This document shows positions 1 to 12,243 of a stretch of 64,000 nucleotides of DNA, one piece after another. Within the stretch, counting starts at the first letter, position 1. Every line of letters starts with the position of its first letter. A model generated the notes under the pieces. That model was given only the letters and a program-made list of their open reading frames with translations. It was not told the DNA's origin and searched no databases. The translations under genes and the position numbers were made by a program. Origin of the DNA: Zhihengliuella halotolerans (GTDB lineage: Bacteria; Actinomycetota; Actinomycetes; Actinomycetales; Micrococcaceae); assembly GCF_004217565.1 (NCBI RefSeq), contig NZ_SHLA01000001.1:1798001-1862000 (forward strand). Direction: 5' to 3'.

Positions 1-268
1 GCCGTCGTCGCTGGCCGGATCCCCGATCACCCGGGCGCAGGACCTGGGCACGGGTGGGGACCTGCCGCCGACCGACGCGCTGCTGTATGTCAGCGGGGAC
101 GACTCGCGCGTGATCGTGCGCCCGTCCGGGACGGAACCCAAGCTCAAGGCCTACCTCGAAGTGGTGGAACCGGTCGCCTCCGTGCCCGACCTGCCCGCCG
201 CCCGCGAGCGGGCCGGCGAACGGCTCGCCGCCGTGAAGAACGATATTGCCGCAGCGCTCAACGCGTGA
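1..268 (+). CDS. Phospho-sugar mutase (phosphomannomutase family), C-terminal fragment
   Basis: The open frame enters from the left edge and ends at TGA 266-268. It carries the phosphate-binding signature of the alpha-D-phosphohexomutase family, [12 protein letters not shown], close to the C-terminus, followed by an alanine- and arginine-rich final helix. Proteins of this family interconvert hexose or pentose 1- and 6-phosphates. The gene sits 31 bp upstream of deoC on the same strand, and a mutase next to deoC often acts in (deoxy)ribose-phosphate salvage, so a phosphopentomutase-like role is possible as well as phosphomannomutase. The active-site serine and metal-binding loop lie outside the window, so substrate cannot be judged. 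Confidence 0.85.
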   Translation, partial: PSSLAGSPITRAQDLGTGGDLPPTDALLYVSGDDSRVIVRPSGTEPKLKAYLEVVEPVASVPDLPAARERAGERLAAVKNDIAAALNA

Positions 269-299
269 GCCCCGGCCACGAACCCCTTTGAAAGGAACC

Positions 300-971
300 A
301 TGACGAACATCGCCAGCTACATCGACCACACGCTCCTGAAGCAGGACGCGACTGAAGAGGACGTCCTGAAGGTGGCCGCCGAGGCCAAAGAGTACCGCTT
401 CAAATCCGTCTGCGTGAACCCCGTGTGGGTGCCCGCGGTGGCGCGCGCGCTGAGCGGCTCAGACGTCCTGACCTGCTCCGTGATCGGCTTCCCGTTCGGC
501 GCCACCCTGACCTCCGTCAAGGCCTTCGAGGCGGCGGAGGCCATCAAGGCCGGCGCCGACGAGATCGACATGGTGATCGACATCGCCGCCGCGAAGCGCG
601 GCGACGAGGAAGCGCTGGTCGCCGACATCCGCGCGGTCGCCGAGGCCGTGCACGCCGGCGGCGCGATCCTCAAGGTCATCATCGAGACCGCCATGCTCAC
701 GGACGAGGCGAAGGTCCTGGCCTGCCGGGCTTCGGTGGCGGCCGGCGCCGATTTCGTCAAGACGTCGACCGGATTCGGCGGCGGCGGCGCGACGGTCGAG
801 GACGTGCGGCTCATGCGCGAGACGGTCGGCCCGGATCTCGGCGTCAAGGCCTCCGGCGGCGTCCGGTCGCTCGAGGACGCGCAGGCGTTCATCGAGGCCG
901 GCGCAACGCGGCTCGGGGCGAGCTCCGGAGTTGCTATTGTAGAGGGCGAACAATCTTCGGCCGCCTACTAG
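300..971 (+). CDS. deoC: Deoxyribose-phosphate aldolase
   Basis: The 223-residue product is a class I aldolase that splits 2-deoxyribose 5-phosphate into glyceraldehyde 3-phosphate and acetaldehyde in deoxynucleoside catabolism. The start [14 protein letters not shown] matches the usual family N-terminus and follows a GAAAGGA ribosome site at about 290. The Schiff-base lysine is in VKTSTGFGG (about residue 154), the second active-site lysine is in GVKASGG (about residue 183), and the acidic residue of DMVIDIA lies near residue 92. An in-frame start at 246 would overlap the preceding mutase and is rejected. The length is normal for bacterial DeoC. Confidence 0.97.
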   Translation: MTNIASYIDHTLLKQDATEEDVLKVAAEAKEYRFKSVCVNPVWVPAVARALSGSDVLTCSVIGFPFGATLTSVKAFEAAEAIKAGADEIDMVIDIAAAKRGDEEALVADIRAVAEAVHAGGAILKVIIETAMLTDEAKVLACRASVAAGADFVKTSTGFGGGGATVEDVRLMRETVGPDLGVKASGGVRSLEDAQAFIEAGATRLGASSGVAIVEGEQSSAAY

Positions 972-1033
972 GCGACCGCACAGGTCGGCGCCCACCCGGA
1001 TGGACGGGGTCGGGCCATACAAGGAGCGTGACA

Positions 1034-1276
1034 GTGTACTCGGACGGCAAGAACAAGGCCTACTCGGGCCAGGGAAACCACGGTTCGAACGTCGCCGCAT
1101 TCGTGGTGATGTTCGCGTTGTTCCTCGGGTCCCTCTACTCCCTGAGCTTCTGGACGCTGGAGAACGCCTGGCTCCCGGGCATCGCCTGCCTGGTCCTGGC
1201 CACGGCCGCCTTCCTGATCCCGCAGGGCATCATGGGTCGCTCCGAGATCAAGGCCGAGCAGCAGGAACAGCGCTAA
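1034..1276 (+). CDS. Small two-helix membrane protein, unknown function
   Basis: The 80-residue product has a short polar N-terminus (YSDGKNKAYSGQ), two hydrophobic segments (about residues 20-41 and 47-65) and a charged tail ending EIKAEQQEQR. I do not recognise a characterised family. The start is decided by the ribosome site: AAGGAG at 1021-1026 leaves only one base before GTG 1028 but seven bases before GTG 1034, so 1034 is chosen. The gene follows deoC in the same direction after 62 bp and may be co-transcribed with it. Function is not inferable from the sequence. Confidence 0.7.
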   Translation: MYSDGKNKAYSGQGNHGSNVAAFVVMFALFLGSLYSLSFWTLENAWLPGIACLVLATAAFLIPQGIMGRSEIKAEQQEQR

Positions 1277-1375
1277 CGCGTCTTCTGTTGCGCCCGGCAC
1301 ATCAGGTGTGCCTACTGTAGGGGCGACACGGTTGCAGTTCGCGCCGTTGACCCGCTAGGTCTTTAGGAGGCCACC

Positions 1376-1645
1376 ATGCGCATTCTGACCTTTCTTGCCG
1401 GCGCCGCCCTGGGGTACGTGCTGGGCGCACGGGCAGGTCGCGAGAAGTACGAGGCCATCCGAGACAAGGCCTCCGAGCTGTGGGACGATCCACGCACGCA
1501 GGAGCAGGTCTCGCGCGTGACGTCCGCCGTCGAGGAGAAGGCCCCGCAGGTCGCCTCCTACGTCAAGGAGAAGTCTCCTCAAGTCGCCGAGAAGGTCCGC
1601 GAAGCGGCGTCGAAGGTCTCCAAGCACGACAACGGCACCGCCTAG
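1376..1645 (+). CDS. YtxH-like small membrane-anchored protein
   Basis: The 89-residue product starts with one glycine-rich membrane helix (ILTFLAGAALGYVLGARAG) followed by a charged amphipathic tail with repeated EKAPQVA / EKSPQVAEKV segments. This architecture is that of YtxH-domain proteins, a loosely defined family in Gram-positives associated with stress, whose molecular role is not known. The ribosome site AGGAGG lies 6 bases before ATG 1376. A strong hairpin terminator follows at 1663-1690, so transcription probably ends here. Confidence 0.8.
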   Translation: MRILTFLAGAALGYVLGARAGREKYEAIRDKASELWDDPRTQEQVSRVTSAVEEKAPQVASYVKEKSPQVAEKVREAASKVSKHDNGTA

Positions 1646-1662
1646 AAACAATGTCTGACTTT

Positions 1663-1690
1663 GGGGTCCGCGATTGACATCGCGGGCCCC
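1663..1690 (+). terminator. Hairpin terminator after the YtxH-like gene
   Basis: A 12-pair stem (1663-1674 with 1679-1690, one G-T pair) encloses the loop TGAC and is followed by TTCGG. It lies 18 bp after the stop of the YtxH-like gene, so it fits a Rho-independent terminator with a weak U tract, as is common in high-GC actinobacteria. Confidence 0.75.
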
Positions 1691-1781
1691 TTCGGCGTTA
1701 ACACGCTCCCCCTTTCCCCGTTCCGGCCATAGACTGGAGGCAGGCCCGCGAACCCGGGTCCGTGTGAGGAAGGGGAACATT

Positions 1782-2114
1782 GTGACATCGTCCGCACAGC
1801 CTGAGGAGCACCACGCGTCCGAGAATTACGACGCCGGCTACGAACAGGCCACCGACGGTCCCTTCAAGGCGGCCGGCCGCTGGTTCGCGGGCATCGCCGA
1901 CGCGTTCCTCGGCGGGGACGGCTCGGACGCGCTGGGCGCGACCGTCGTCGTCCGACGCATCGACAACGACGCCGAAGTCCTGCGCGTGACCGGCAACAAT
2001 ATCGACGAGGCCGAGGGTCTGCTCGCCTTGGTGCGACGCGACCTCGAGAACCTCACCCGCGAGGAGTTCCTCTCGGAATGGGGCGGCAAGGACGGCGTCG
2101 AGACGGTCGACTAG
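1782..2114 (+). CDS. Conserved-looking hypothetical protein, soluble, 110 aa
   Basis: The product is small, acidic and without a signal peptide or membrane helix. The central part alternates short strands and helices (ATVVVRRIDNDAEVLRVTG, then an amphipathic helix around IDEAEGLLALVRRDLENL). GTG 1782 is preceded by GAGGAAGGGG, an excellent ribosome site, which favours it over the more upstream ATG at 1674 that lies within the terminator hairpin. I do not recognise the family. Its stop shares a CTAG tetranucleotide with the stop of the convergent deacetylase gene. Confidence 0.7.
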   Translation: MTSSAQPEEHHASENYDAGYEQATDGPFKAAGRWFAGIADAFLGGDGSDALGATVVVRRIDNDAEVLRVTGNNIDEAEGLLALVRRDLENLTREEFLSEWGGKDGVETVD

Positions 2115-3397
2115 TCCGGACGAGCCGAGTCGTAGACGTCCTCGACGTCGAAGAAAGCGCCGAGGACGTCGCGCTTGCCCTCGAGCTCCGCCCGCAACGT
2201 CAGGCCGTCGACGTTGATGCGCGCCTGCCTCAGGTAGTCGTCGGTTTGCTGGACCCAGTGAGTTCTCGTGGCGTCGACGCCGAAGAAGTAGTCGAAGCCG
2301 AGCGACTTGAGGTACCGGTACTTCGCCCCGGAATAGGCCGGCACACCGCTGATGTCGGCCCCGAACGGGTAGATCAGCAGGTCGGTGTCTCCGATAATCG
2401 GCCGCACCTCCGCGTCCCAGCGCTCCGCGTCGCGGGTGATGCGCGCCATCGACGCGTCCGTCATGCCGAGGTGCCCCCACGTGTGGGACGCGAACATCCA
2501 GCCGGAATCCTTGAGCGCCGTCGCGACCTTCTTCGCCTCGGCCCGGGCCTTCCGTGTGGCCGCGCCGGTGCCGTACTCGGTCGCACTGCTCCGGTATCCG
2601 AGCACGCCGTTGTATCCGGTGACCGCGAGGACGCCTTTGCTGCCGCGGTAGGAGAAGTCGGGATGCTCGGCGACGAAGGCGTCGACGACGGTGGGCAGAT
2701 CGTAAGCGCCCCGATGCACCTCGCCGTCGGCGTCGATGTACGTGCTGGTGACGGCACCGTCGTCGTCGAGCGCCAGGTCGGTCGCGAACCCGTCGCCGGT
2801 CATGTACTCGTAGTAGTTGACATCGTCCTGGGACAGGACGAGAGGCTTCTTGCCCTCGGGCAACAGGATCGGGTTTGCCGTCATGACCCCGTCCCGCATC
2901 GTGGCGAGGTCGTGCGGGTCGACGAGGACGTAGCCGCGCTCGTAGAGAGAGGCGAGCACAGCCTCGAACTCGTCGAGTGTAACCATGTAATCGTCATAAC
3001 CCTGCGCGCTGGGGCCGGGGGCGAAGGCGCGCTCGGGGTCGACGATCAGTGAGTGGAAGAACAAGTGCGGCACGGTCGCGTTGTCCGGCCACTCGCGCGC
3101 CCGGCCCTGCTGCTCCTTCACGTCGGCGCGCACGGCCTCGGCCATCTCGCCCTCCAGTCCCTCCACGGTCTCGAGGGCGGCCGCGTAGTCGTACTGAGCC
3201 ACCTGGAGTCGTGCCGTCTCGAGCGCCTTCTCCTCGGAGTCGGGCGCCGGTTCGGAAGCAGGCGGGGGCTCCGTTTCAGGCGTCGACGATGGGCCGGCCG
3301 CGGGCTCATCGGCCCCCATACCGGAGAGCCCGCACCCGCTCAGGGCGAGGGCGAGGACCGCCGCCGCGACGAAGCACCGGACACGTTTCGGAACCAT
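2111..3397 (-). CDS. Polysaccharide deacetylase-family lipoprotein
   Basis: The 428-residue product begins with a lipoprotein signal peptide: basic MVPKRVR, a hydrophobic core and the lipobox LALSGCG (cysteine near residue 22), then a Pro/Glu/Ser-rich linker. The remaining part shows NodB-like features: an aspartate pair in LSQDDVNYYEYM, the metal-type histidine motif in SHTWGHLG and a late YPFG strand. Such enzymes remove acetyl groups from surface glycans or peptidoglycan outside the membrane. Start 3397 is chosen because of the lipobox and the GAGGGGAG ribosome site; the longer frame to 3496 adds an unlikely basic leader. Substrate is unknown. Confidence 0.8.
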   Translation of the reverse strand: MVPKRVRCFVAAAVLALALSGCGLSGMGADEPAAGPSSTPETEPPPASEPAPDSEEKALETARLQVAQYDYAAALETVEGLEGEMAEAVRADVKEQQGRAREWPDNATVPHLFFHSLIVDPERAFAPGPSAQGYDDYMVTLDEFEAVLASLYERGYVLVDPHDLATMRDGVMTANPILLPEGKKPLVLSQDDVNYYEYMTGDGFATDLALDDDGAVTSTYIDADGEVHRGAYDLPTVVDAFVAEHPDFSYRGSKGVLAVTGYNGVLGYRSSATEYGTGAATRKARAEAKKVATALKDSGWMFASHTWGHLGMTDASMARITRDAERWDAEVRPIIGDTDLLIYPFGADISGVPAYSGAKYRYLKSLGFDYFFGVDATRTHWVQQTDDYLRQARINVDGLTLRAELEGKRDVLGAFFDVEDVYDSARPD

Positions 3398-3504
3398 CGC
3401 ACTCCCCTCTTCCGCACGCCGTGGCGTGGCCCGAAGAACACGCCGCTCCTGCATTTTCAGGTTAGTCCGCCGGAGCCGTCCGGCGCGGACGGACACGGGG
3501 CGTG

Positions 3505-6500
3505 TCAGCCCTCGAAGAGGGCGGCAAGCACCTGGGTGGCCCAGTCGAGGATCTCCCCGTCGGCGAGATCCCGGCCGCCGACCGGCGCGGTCTTGGGCTT
3601 CGGGAGCAGCACGGCGTTGTTCAGCGCCGGCTTGACCTGAGCACCCTTGTACATCCGCGCCATGCGCATCTGCTTGGACTCGGGCAGGTCGGCCGGGGCG
3701 AACTTGACGAAATTGCCCTGGCTGGCGACGTCGGTCAGGCCGGCCGCCCGGGCCCTGACCCGGAACCTGGCCACCGCAATCAGGTTCTGCGCCGCGGCGG
3801 GCGGCTCGCCGTAGCGGTCCTTGAGCTCCTCGACGACGGCATCGATCGAGTCGCCGTCGATCGCGGCGGCGAGCTTTCGATACGCCTCGAGCCGCAGCCG
3901 CTCGCCGGGAACATAATCATGCGGCAGGTGCGCGTTCACGGGCAGCTCGATCTTCATCTCCACCGGCTTCTCCTCGGCGTCGCCGCGGAAGTCCGCGACG
4001 GCCTCGCCGACGAGCCGGAGGTACAGGTCGAAGCCCACCCCGGCGATGTGGCCGGACTGCTCGCCGCCGAGCAGGTTGCCCGCGCCGCGGATCTCCAGGT
4101 CTTTCATTGCCAGCTGGAAGCCCGAGCCGAGTTCGTTGTGCGCTGCGACAGCCTTGAGCCGCTCCAGCGCCACCTCGCCGAGGGGCTTCTCGGCATTCCA
4201 GAGGAAGTAGGCGTAGGCGCGCTCGCGCCCACGGCCCACGCGGCCGCGCAGCTGGTGCAGCTGGCTCAGGCCGTAGGCGTCGGCCCGGTCCACGATGAGC
4301 GTATTCGCGTTCGAGATGTCGAGGCCGGTTTCGATGATCGTCGTCGAGACCAGCACGTCGAACTTCCGCTCCCAGAAGTCGACGATGATGCGCTCGAGTT
4401 GTGCCTCGCTCATCTTGCCGTGCGCGACCTCGACCCGGGCCTCCGGGACGAGCTCTCGCAGCTTCGCCGCCACGGAGTCGATGGACGAGACGCGGTTGTG
4501 CACGAAGAAGACCTGCCCCTCGCGCATCAGCTCGCGGCGGATCGCGGCGGTGACCTGCCGGTCGGTGTAGGCGCCGACGTACGTCAGCACCGGGTGCCGC
4601 TCCTCCGGCGGGGTCGCCAGCGTCGACGTCTCGCGGATCCCGGTCAGGCTCATCTCGAGGGTGCGCGGGATCGGCGTCGCGGACATCGCGAGCACGTCGA
4701 CGTTGGTACGCATGTGCTTGAGCGCCTCTTTGTGCTCCACGCCGAAGCGCTGCTCCTCGTCGACGATCACCAAGCCGAGGTCCTTGAATTCGACCGTCGC
4801 GCTCAGCAGTCGGTGCGTGCCCACGACGACGTCGACCGTCCCGTCGACGAGCCCCGCGAGGATCGCTTTGGACTCCTTGGGCGTCTGGAAGCGCGAGAGC
4901 GCCTCGACACGTACGGGGAATCCGGCGAAGCGCTCGGTGAACGTCTCGTGGTGCTGGCGGGCGAGCAGCGTCGTCGGGACGAGCACGGCGACCTGTTTGC
5001 CGTCCTGAACCGCCTTGAAGGCGGCGCGCACGGCAATCTCCGTCTTGCCGAAGCCGACGTCGCCGGAGACGAGTCGGTCCATGGGGATCGACTTCTCCAT
5101 GTCCTCCTTGACCTCATTGATCGTCGTCAGCTGGTCGGGGGTCTCGGTGTAGGGGAAGGCGGCCTCGAGTTCACCCTGCCAAGGGGTGTCGGCCGCGTAG
5201 GCGTGACCGCGGCTGGCCATGCGCGCCGAGTAGAGGCGGATCAGCTCGGAGGCGATCTCCTTAACCGCGCGCCGGGCCTTGGACTTGGTGTTGGACCAGT
5301 CGGATCCGCCCATCTTCGACAGCGCCGGCGCCTCGCCGCCGACGTAGCGGGTGACCTGGTCCAGCTGGTCGGTCGGGACGAACAGCCGGTCCCCCGGGGC
5401 GCCGCGCTTCGACGGCGCGTACTCGAGCACGAGGTACTCGCGCATGGCCGCCTGTGCGCCGCCGACCTTGCGCTGGATCAGCTCGACGAAGCGCGCGATG
5501 CCGTGCTGCTCGTGCACGACGAAGTCGCCCTCGGTCAGCTGCAGGGGGTCGACGGCGTTGCGCCGCTTGGCGGCCAGCTTGCGGCCCTTCTTGCCGTGGG
5601 CGTAGGCGCTCGAGCGGCCGAGCAGGTCCGCCTCCGTCAGCAGCCCGAGGCGCAGCCCGTCGAAGACGAACCCGCGCCCGGCGACTGCCGTCGTGATCTC
5701 GATGAGCCCGGGCGTCGGCTCCGCCTCGAGGGAATCGACGCGGTGGCACGGGATGTCGGCGTCGTGAAACAGCTCGGCGAGGCGCTGGGCCGGCCCCGGG
5801 CCGTCGGTGGCGACGACGATGCGCCAGTCGTCCCGGATGCGGGAGCCGATGAACTCCATCATCTCGGCGACGTCGCCGCGGTAGCCGCGCGGCTCGCGGG
5901 CGTTCACGGCGAGGGAGTCGATGTCGAGCACCACGTCCTCGTCCCGCTCGAGCGAGGTCATCGCCCACCAGGAGACCTCCGCTTTGAGCGCGGTCTCCAG
6001 CGTGTCGGCGAGGTCGGCGAAGCCGCCCGCGTCGAGGGCCTCGGCCACCCCGGCGGCCTGCGAAAGGTCGACGGGCGCGCTGCCGCCGTCGGACGCCGTC
6101 GACCACGCCGCGGCGAGGAACTCCTCGTTGGTCGCAACGAGGTCGTGGGCGCGCGAGCGCACACGCTCCGGCTCCATCACGACAGCGATCGAGTTGGCCG
6201 GGAGCTGTCCCACGAACGGGACGAGGCGCTCGGCGAGCACGGGTGCGAGCGATTCCATGCCCTCGACGGCGACGCCGCCGGCGATCTTCTCGAGCATGTC
6301 GGCGGCCGCCGGCATCGCCTCCTTGAGCCGGGCCGCGCGTGACATGACATCGGGCGTGATGAGCAGTTCGCGGCACGGCGGCGCGTAGAGCGCACTCGGG
6401 GCACCACCGTCGGCGGCGTCAAGCGAGCGCTGGTCCGCGATCGAGAACCAGCGCATCTGCTCGACCTCGTCGCCGAAGAACTCGATGCGCAACGGGTGGT

Positions 6501-7107
6501 CCTCGGTGGGCGGGAAGACGTCGAGGATGCCGCCGCGGACGGCGAACTCTCCGCGCTGGGTCACCATGTCGACGCGCGAGTACGCGGCCTCGGCCAGGGC
6601 CTTCACGACGGCGGAGAACTCCCGGTCCTCCCCCACCGCCAGGTGCACGGGTTCGAGGTCGCCGAGGCCGTCGACGAGGGGCTGCACGACGGCGCGGATC
6701 GGGGCGACGACGACCTTGAGGCCGCCGTCTGGGTGGGCCAGCCGGCGCAGCACGTTGAGCCGCCGGCCGACCGTGTCGGAACGCGGCGAGAGGCGCTCGT
6801 GCGGCAGCGTCTCCCAGGACGGGAACTGCGCGATGGACGCCGCCGGCAGGTAGGCCTCCAGCGCGGCGGCGAGGTCCTCTGTCTCGCGGCCGGTGGCCGT
6901 GACGGCCAGCACGACGGCGTCGGCCCCGCCCGCTCCTCCGGCGGCCAGCCCGTCGACGGCCTCGGCGACGACCGCGGCGCGCAGGCCTGTGGGCGCGGAG
7001 ACCTCGAGGTTCTGGCTGCGGGAGTCGAAGGGGCGCGACGCATACTGCCGGATCCTGGCGTACGTGGAGTCGGCGGACAGCGCGGCGCGGAGACCGGACA
7101 GGGACAT
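3505..7107 (-). CDS. mfd: Transcription-repair coupling factor
   Basis: The 1200-residue product has the full Mfd architecture: a UvrB-like N-terminal module (UvrA binding), the CarD/CdnL-type RNA polymerase interaction domain around residues 510-570 ([15 protein letters not shown]), a superfamily 2 DNA translocase with Walker [10 protein letters not shown] near residue 680 and DEEQ box ([10 protein letters not shown]) near residue 784, motif VI region LRGRVGRG, and the C-terminal autoinhibitory domain. It removes RNA polymerase stalled at DNA lesions and recruits UvrA. Length is typical. It is transcribed away from the DUF2505 gene and toward the deacetylase gene, from which it is separated by 107 bp. 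Confidence 0.98.
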   Translation of the reverse strand: MSLSGLRAALSADSTYARIRQYASRPFDSRSQNLEVSAPTGLRAAVVAEAVDGLAAGGAGGADAVVLAVTATGRETEDLAAALEAYLPAASIAQFPSWETLPHERLSPRSDTVGRRLNVLRRLAHPDGGLKVVVAPIRAVVQPLVDGLGDLEPVHLAVGEDREFSAVVKALAEAAYSRVDMVTQRGEFAVRGGILDVFPPTEDHPLRIEFFGDEVEQMRWFSIADQRSLDAADGGAPSALYAPPCRELLITPDVMSRAARLKEAMPAAADMLEKIAGGVAVEGMESLAPVLAERLVPFVGQLPANSIAVVMEPERVRSRAHDLVATNEEFLAAAWSTASDGGSAPVDLSQAAGVAEALDAGGFADLADTLETALKAEVSWWAMTSLERDEDVVLDIDSLAVNAREPRGYRGDVAEMMEFIGSRIRDDWRIVVATDGPGPAQRLAELFHDADIPCHRVDSLEAEPTPGLIEITTAVAGRGFVFDGLRLGLLTEADLLGRSSAYAHGKKGRKLAAKRRNAVDPLQLTEGDFVVHEQHGIARFVELIQRKVGGAQAAMREYLVLEYAPSKRGAPGDRLFVPTDQLDQVTRYVGGEAPALSKMGGSDWSNTKSKARRAVKEIASELIRLYSARMASRGHAYAADTPWQGELEAAFPYTETPDQLTTINEVKEDMEKSIPMDRLVSGDVGFGKTEIAVRAAFKAVQDGKQVAVLVPTTLLARQHHETFTERFAGFPVRVEALSRFQTPKESKAILAGLVDGTVDVVVGTHRLLSATVEFKDLGLVIVDEEQRFGVEHKEALKHMRTNVDVLAMSATPIPRTLEMSLTGIRETSTLATPPEERHPVLTYVGAYTDRQVTAAIRRELMREGQVFFVHNRVSSIDSVAAKLRELVPEARVEVAHGKMSEAQLERIIVDFWERKFDVLVSTTIIETGLDISNANTLIVDRADAYGLSQLHQLRGRVGRGRERAYAYFLWNAEKPLGEVALERLKAVAAHNELGSGFQLAMKDLEIRGAGNLLGGEQSGHIAGVGFDLYLRLVGEAVADFRGDAEEKPVEMKIELPVNAHLPHDYVPGERLRLEAYRKLAAAIDGDSIDAVVEELKDRYGEPPAAAQNLIAVARFRVRARAAGLTDVASQGNFVKFAPADLPESKQMRMARMYKGAQVKPALNNAVLLPKPKTAPVGGRDLADGEILDWATQVLAALFEG

Positions 7108-7354
7108 GGGTTTTGCCTTTCACAGGTGCCAGGTTGCGCAACACGAAAACCCGGTGATCGTCGGCCGGCGGGGACGACGAGTCGCACCCGCACTGCTGCG
7201 GCGATACCGGGGAAGCCCTCCCAGCCTACCGCGCCACGGTCCCGCGTGCCGGAATCCGGCGTCCGCTCGCATAGCATGGGGACAGTGACCCGGGCGGCCG
7301 GGATGCATCCGCTCCGGCGGCCCCCGCCCGCCGCAACGACCGAAGGAGCGCCTC

Positions 7355-7855
7355 GTGGCCCTGAATGCCAGCACCACCCTGCCCTACCCCGCCGACGCCG
7401 TGGCGTCGGTCTTTGCCGATCGCGAGTTCGTGCAGGAGGTCAGCGCCAAGGCCGGCGGTCGTCTGACGGATTTCGAGGTCACGGGCCCGGTGACCGGCGC
7501 CTTCGACCTGAAGGTCGTGCGCGCCGTACCGACGGACCGCCTGCCCGACCTGGCCCGCAAGTTCGTCGGCGCCACCATGACGGTCACCCAGCGCGAATCC
7601 TGGTCAGCCCCGGCCGCCGACGGCAGCCGCACGGCCACCATCACGATCGACGTCGCCGGCGCCCCCGTGGACGTCAAGGCCACGCAGAAGCTCGTCGCGC
7701 GCGGCGGGGAGACCGTCGTCGAACTGGACGGAAAGGTCACCTCCAGCATCCCGTTCATGGGCGGCAAGATCGCTTCTGCCGCCGAGCCGTACCTCGGCAA
7801 GGCCCTGAACCTGCAGGCCGGCGCGGCCAAAGCGTGGCTGGACGCGCGCAATTAG
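7355..7855 (+). CDS. DUF2505 family protein
   Basis: The 166-residue product fits the actinobacterial DUF2505 family, a SRPBCC/START-like fold of unknown ligand: N-terminal MALNASTTLPYPADAVASVF, then alternating strands, and a C-terminal helix ending AKAWLDARN. There is no signal peptide. GTG 7355 follows the ribosome site GAAGGAG by 7 bases. The stop codon TAG (7853-7855) overlaps a possible ATT start of the next gene, so the two may be translationally coupled. A close tie to mfd is positional only: the two genes are divergent. Confidence 0.85.
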   Translation: MALNASTTLPYPADAVASVFADREFVQEVSAKAGGRLTDFEVTGPVTGAFDLKVVRAVPTDRLPDLARKFVGATMTVTQRESWSAPAADGSRTATITIDVAGAPVDVKATQKLVARGGETVVELDGKVTSSIPFMGGKIASAAEPYLGKALNLQAGAAKAWLDARN

Positions 7856-7958
7856 CGCGGACTCCGGCACGGCCCCGGCCGCGCCACTCGCCTTCACCGC
7901 CCGCGTCCTAGGCGGCCGGATCACGGCGACGGACCTCTCTCCCTCCGAGGCGGCGCTC

Positions 7959-8987
7959 TTGGCGGCCGCGTGGTCGCGTTGCGACGCCCGGCTACTGCCC
8001 GTCGACGCCATCGACGCCCGGGACCGCAAGGGTTCACTCGTGCGCCGACCCCAGCAGGCCTGGGCCAACTTCCACGAAGAGCTCGTCTACACGGCGACGA
8101 GCCGCGCGATCGAGTCCGGCCGCGGCGAGCTGCTGATGTTTCACGCGGCGGCCCTCGCGGATCCCGTCACCCGGCGCGCCATTGCGCTCGTTGCCGAGAG
8201 CGGCACGGGCAAGACGACGGCGACGCGCACCCTGGGACGATCGTTCGCCTATCTCACCGATGAGACGGTCGCCGTCGACGAGACCCGGACCGTCCGCCCG
8301 TTCCCCAAACCGCTCTCGCTCCTGCCGGAGTCCGGGCTGCGCCCTAAGGATCAGGCCGCGCCAGACGAGCTCGGACTGCTGCCCGCAGTCGAGGGGGCCA
8401 CGCTCAGCCGGGTCGCCGTCCTTGACCGCCAGCCCGGTCGCGCTTCCGCCGTCGCGCAGCCCATGCCTCTGGCAGAGGCTCTGGAGCACCTGAGCCCGCA
8501 GACCTCCGGCCTCGCCTGGCTCGACCGCGGCCTGGTCCAGCTGTGCCGGACGCTGGACGCGTGCGGCGGGGCCCTGCGACTGGAGTACGGCGAGTCGGCG
8601 CAGCTCGCCGAGCTGACGAGCGAGCTTCTGGCCGCTGCCCCGACTGTCGCCGGCGGCGGGTGGGAACCGGTGGATCTCACCCGCAGCGACGCGCCGCCGG
8701 TGCCCGGAACGCTGCAGTACCGGAGGATCGTCCCCGCCGACGCCGTGCGGATCACCGAGGCCGAAGACGACGCCGTTGCCGTCCTCTGCGGCGAAGAGCT
8801 GGCAGTCCTGCACGGCCTAGGGCCGATTCTCTGGGAGGCCGCGGCAGCGTGGCAGACGGCCGACGACCTGCTGGCAGCCGTTGTCGCGGCGGCCGGCGAG
8901 CACCCGCGAGCGGGAGAGCTGCTGGAGGCGCACGTGGCGGACATGGTCGCTCACGGCCTACTCGAGACCAGTCGCGCGGTCGACTAG
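7959..8987 (+). CDS. HPr-kinase-like ATPase fused to a C-terminal PqqD-like domain
   Basis: Numbered from TTG 7959, the N-terminal half shows an HprK-related kinase fold: FHAAAL near residue 61, Walker A ESGTGKTT at 80-87, the FAYLTDETVAVD strand and the PFPKPLSL segment typical of HprK-related proteins. Residues about 245-340 resemble PqqD, a small winged-helix domain that in RiPP pathways binds leader peptides (RRE). The combination resembles the HPr-rel-A type systems, whose role is unknown. Start is doubtful: the frame stays open and protein-like back to 7851 (reading SADSGTAPAAPLAFTARV), where only an ATT is available; TTG 7959 has GAGG 8 bases upstream. The stop shares CTAG with lepB. 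Confidence 0.75.
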   Translation: MAAAWSRCDARLLPVDAIDARDRKGSLVRRPQQAWANFHEELVYTATSRAIESGRGELLMFHAAALADPVTRRAIALVAESGTGKTTATRTLGRSFAYLTDETVAVDETRTVRPFPKPLSLLPESGLRPKDQAAPDELGLLPAVEGATLSRVAVLDRQPGRASAVAQPMPLAEALEHLSPQTSGLAWLDRGLVQLCRTLDACGGALRLEYGESAQLAELTSELLAAAPTVAGGGWEPVDLTRSDAPPVPGTLQYRRIVPADAVRITEAEDDAVAVLCGEELAVLHGLGPILWEAAAAWQTADDLLAAVVAAAGEHPRAGELLEAHVADMVAHGLLETSRAVD

Positions 8988-9733
8988 TCGAGCCCGTCGC
9001 GTCCCAAGGGCCAGATCTTCAGCACAACCCGGCCGACAACCGTGTCCGCGTCGACGGCACGCAGGCATTCCCCATCGCCGGGATCGCGGCCGCGGCAGCC
9101 GATGACGGAATCTGCAGAGTTCGAGCGGTGGTCCCCGAGCACGAGCAAGGAGCCCTCCGGCACCTCGAGGGGGCCGAAACAGCGCAGGGAGCGCACGTCA
9201 CTCGTGCAATCCTGGACACCCGGCTCGAACGGGTAGTCGTTGTGGATGTAAGGCTCATCGAGCGGTTCACCCTCGAGCAGGACGCTGCCGGCATCGTCGC
9301 AGCACTCGACCGTGTCCCCTGAGGTTCCGACGACGCGCTTGACAAGGTAGTGGTGGCTCGCGGGGCCGATGCCGGTCAGATCGCCAAAAAACTCGGCGGC
9401 CCGGCGCAGCGGCCCTTTCGGCGCGGCGGCCGGTTCCCAGTCGCCGGCGGCGGCGAACACGACGACGTCGCCCGGTTCCGGATCCGCTCCCCCGTAGGCG
9501 AGACGGTTCACGAGGATCCGATCCCCGACGCCGAGCGTCTGCTCCATGGAGCCGCTCGGGACGTTGAAGACCTTGACCACGAAGCCCTGTACCAGGGAAA
9601 CGACGAGCAGTGCGACGAGCACGTTCAGGGCGAACCCCACGCCGGCGGGCCAGCGGCGCTTCGTTGCGGCTGACTCCTGGGGCGCCTCTGCGTCGGCGGC
9701 CGGCACCCGAGGCTCTTCCTGTTCTCCCATCAT
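8984..9733 (-). CDS. lepB: Signal peptidase I (type I, S26 family)
   Basis: The 249-residue product cleaves signal peptides from exported proteins at the outer face of the membrane. After a disordered acidic N-terminus (residues 1-25) there is one membrane helix (GVGFALNVLVALLVVSLVQG), the catalytic serine box NVPSGSMEQTL, the catalytic lysine box HYLVKRVVGTSGD, and the late GDHRSNSADS box. An extra cysteine-containing insert (ECCDDAG, QDCTSD, LRCFG, IGCRG) is notable and may form disulfides outside. Start is one of two adjacent ATGs, 9733 or 9730. It follows sufU on the same strand with 5 bp between and is convergent with the HPrK-PqqD gene. Confidence 0.95.
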   Translation of the reverse strand: MMGEQEEPRVPAADAEAPQESAATKRRWPAGVGFALNVLVALLVVSLVQGFVVKVFNVPSGSMEQTLGVGDRILVNRLAYGGADPEPGDVVVFAAAGDWEPAAAPKGPLRRAAEFFGDLTGIGPASHHYLVKRVVGTSGDTVECCDDAGSVLLEGEPLDEPYIHNDYPFEPGVQDCTSDVRSLRCFGPLEVPEGSLLVLGDHRSNSADSVIGCRGRDPGDGECLRAVDADTVVGRVVLKIWPLGRDGLD

Positions 9734-9738
9734 CGTCC

Positions 9739-12228
<2,490 letters not shown>

Positions 12229-12243
12229 CTATGAAGCGGAGTC

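Noticed and set aside
3502-6342. 946-residue frame antisense to mfd
   Set aside because: It is a mirror of the high-GC codon bias of mfd, with no family features and no start signal.
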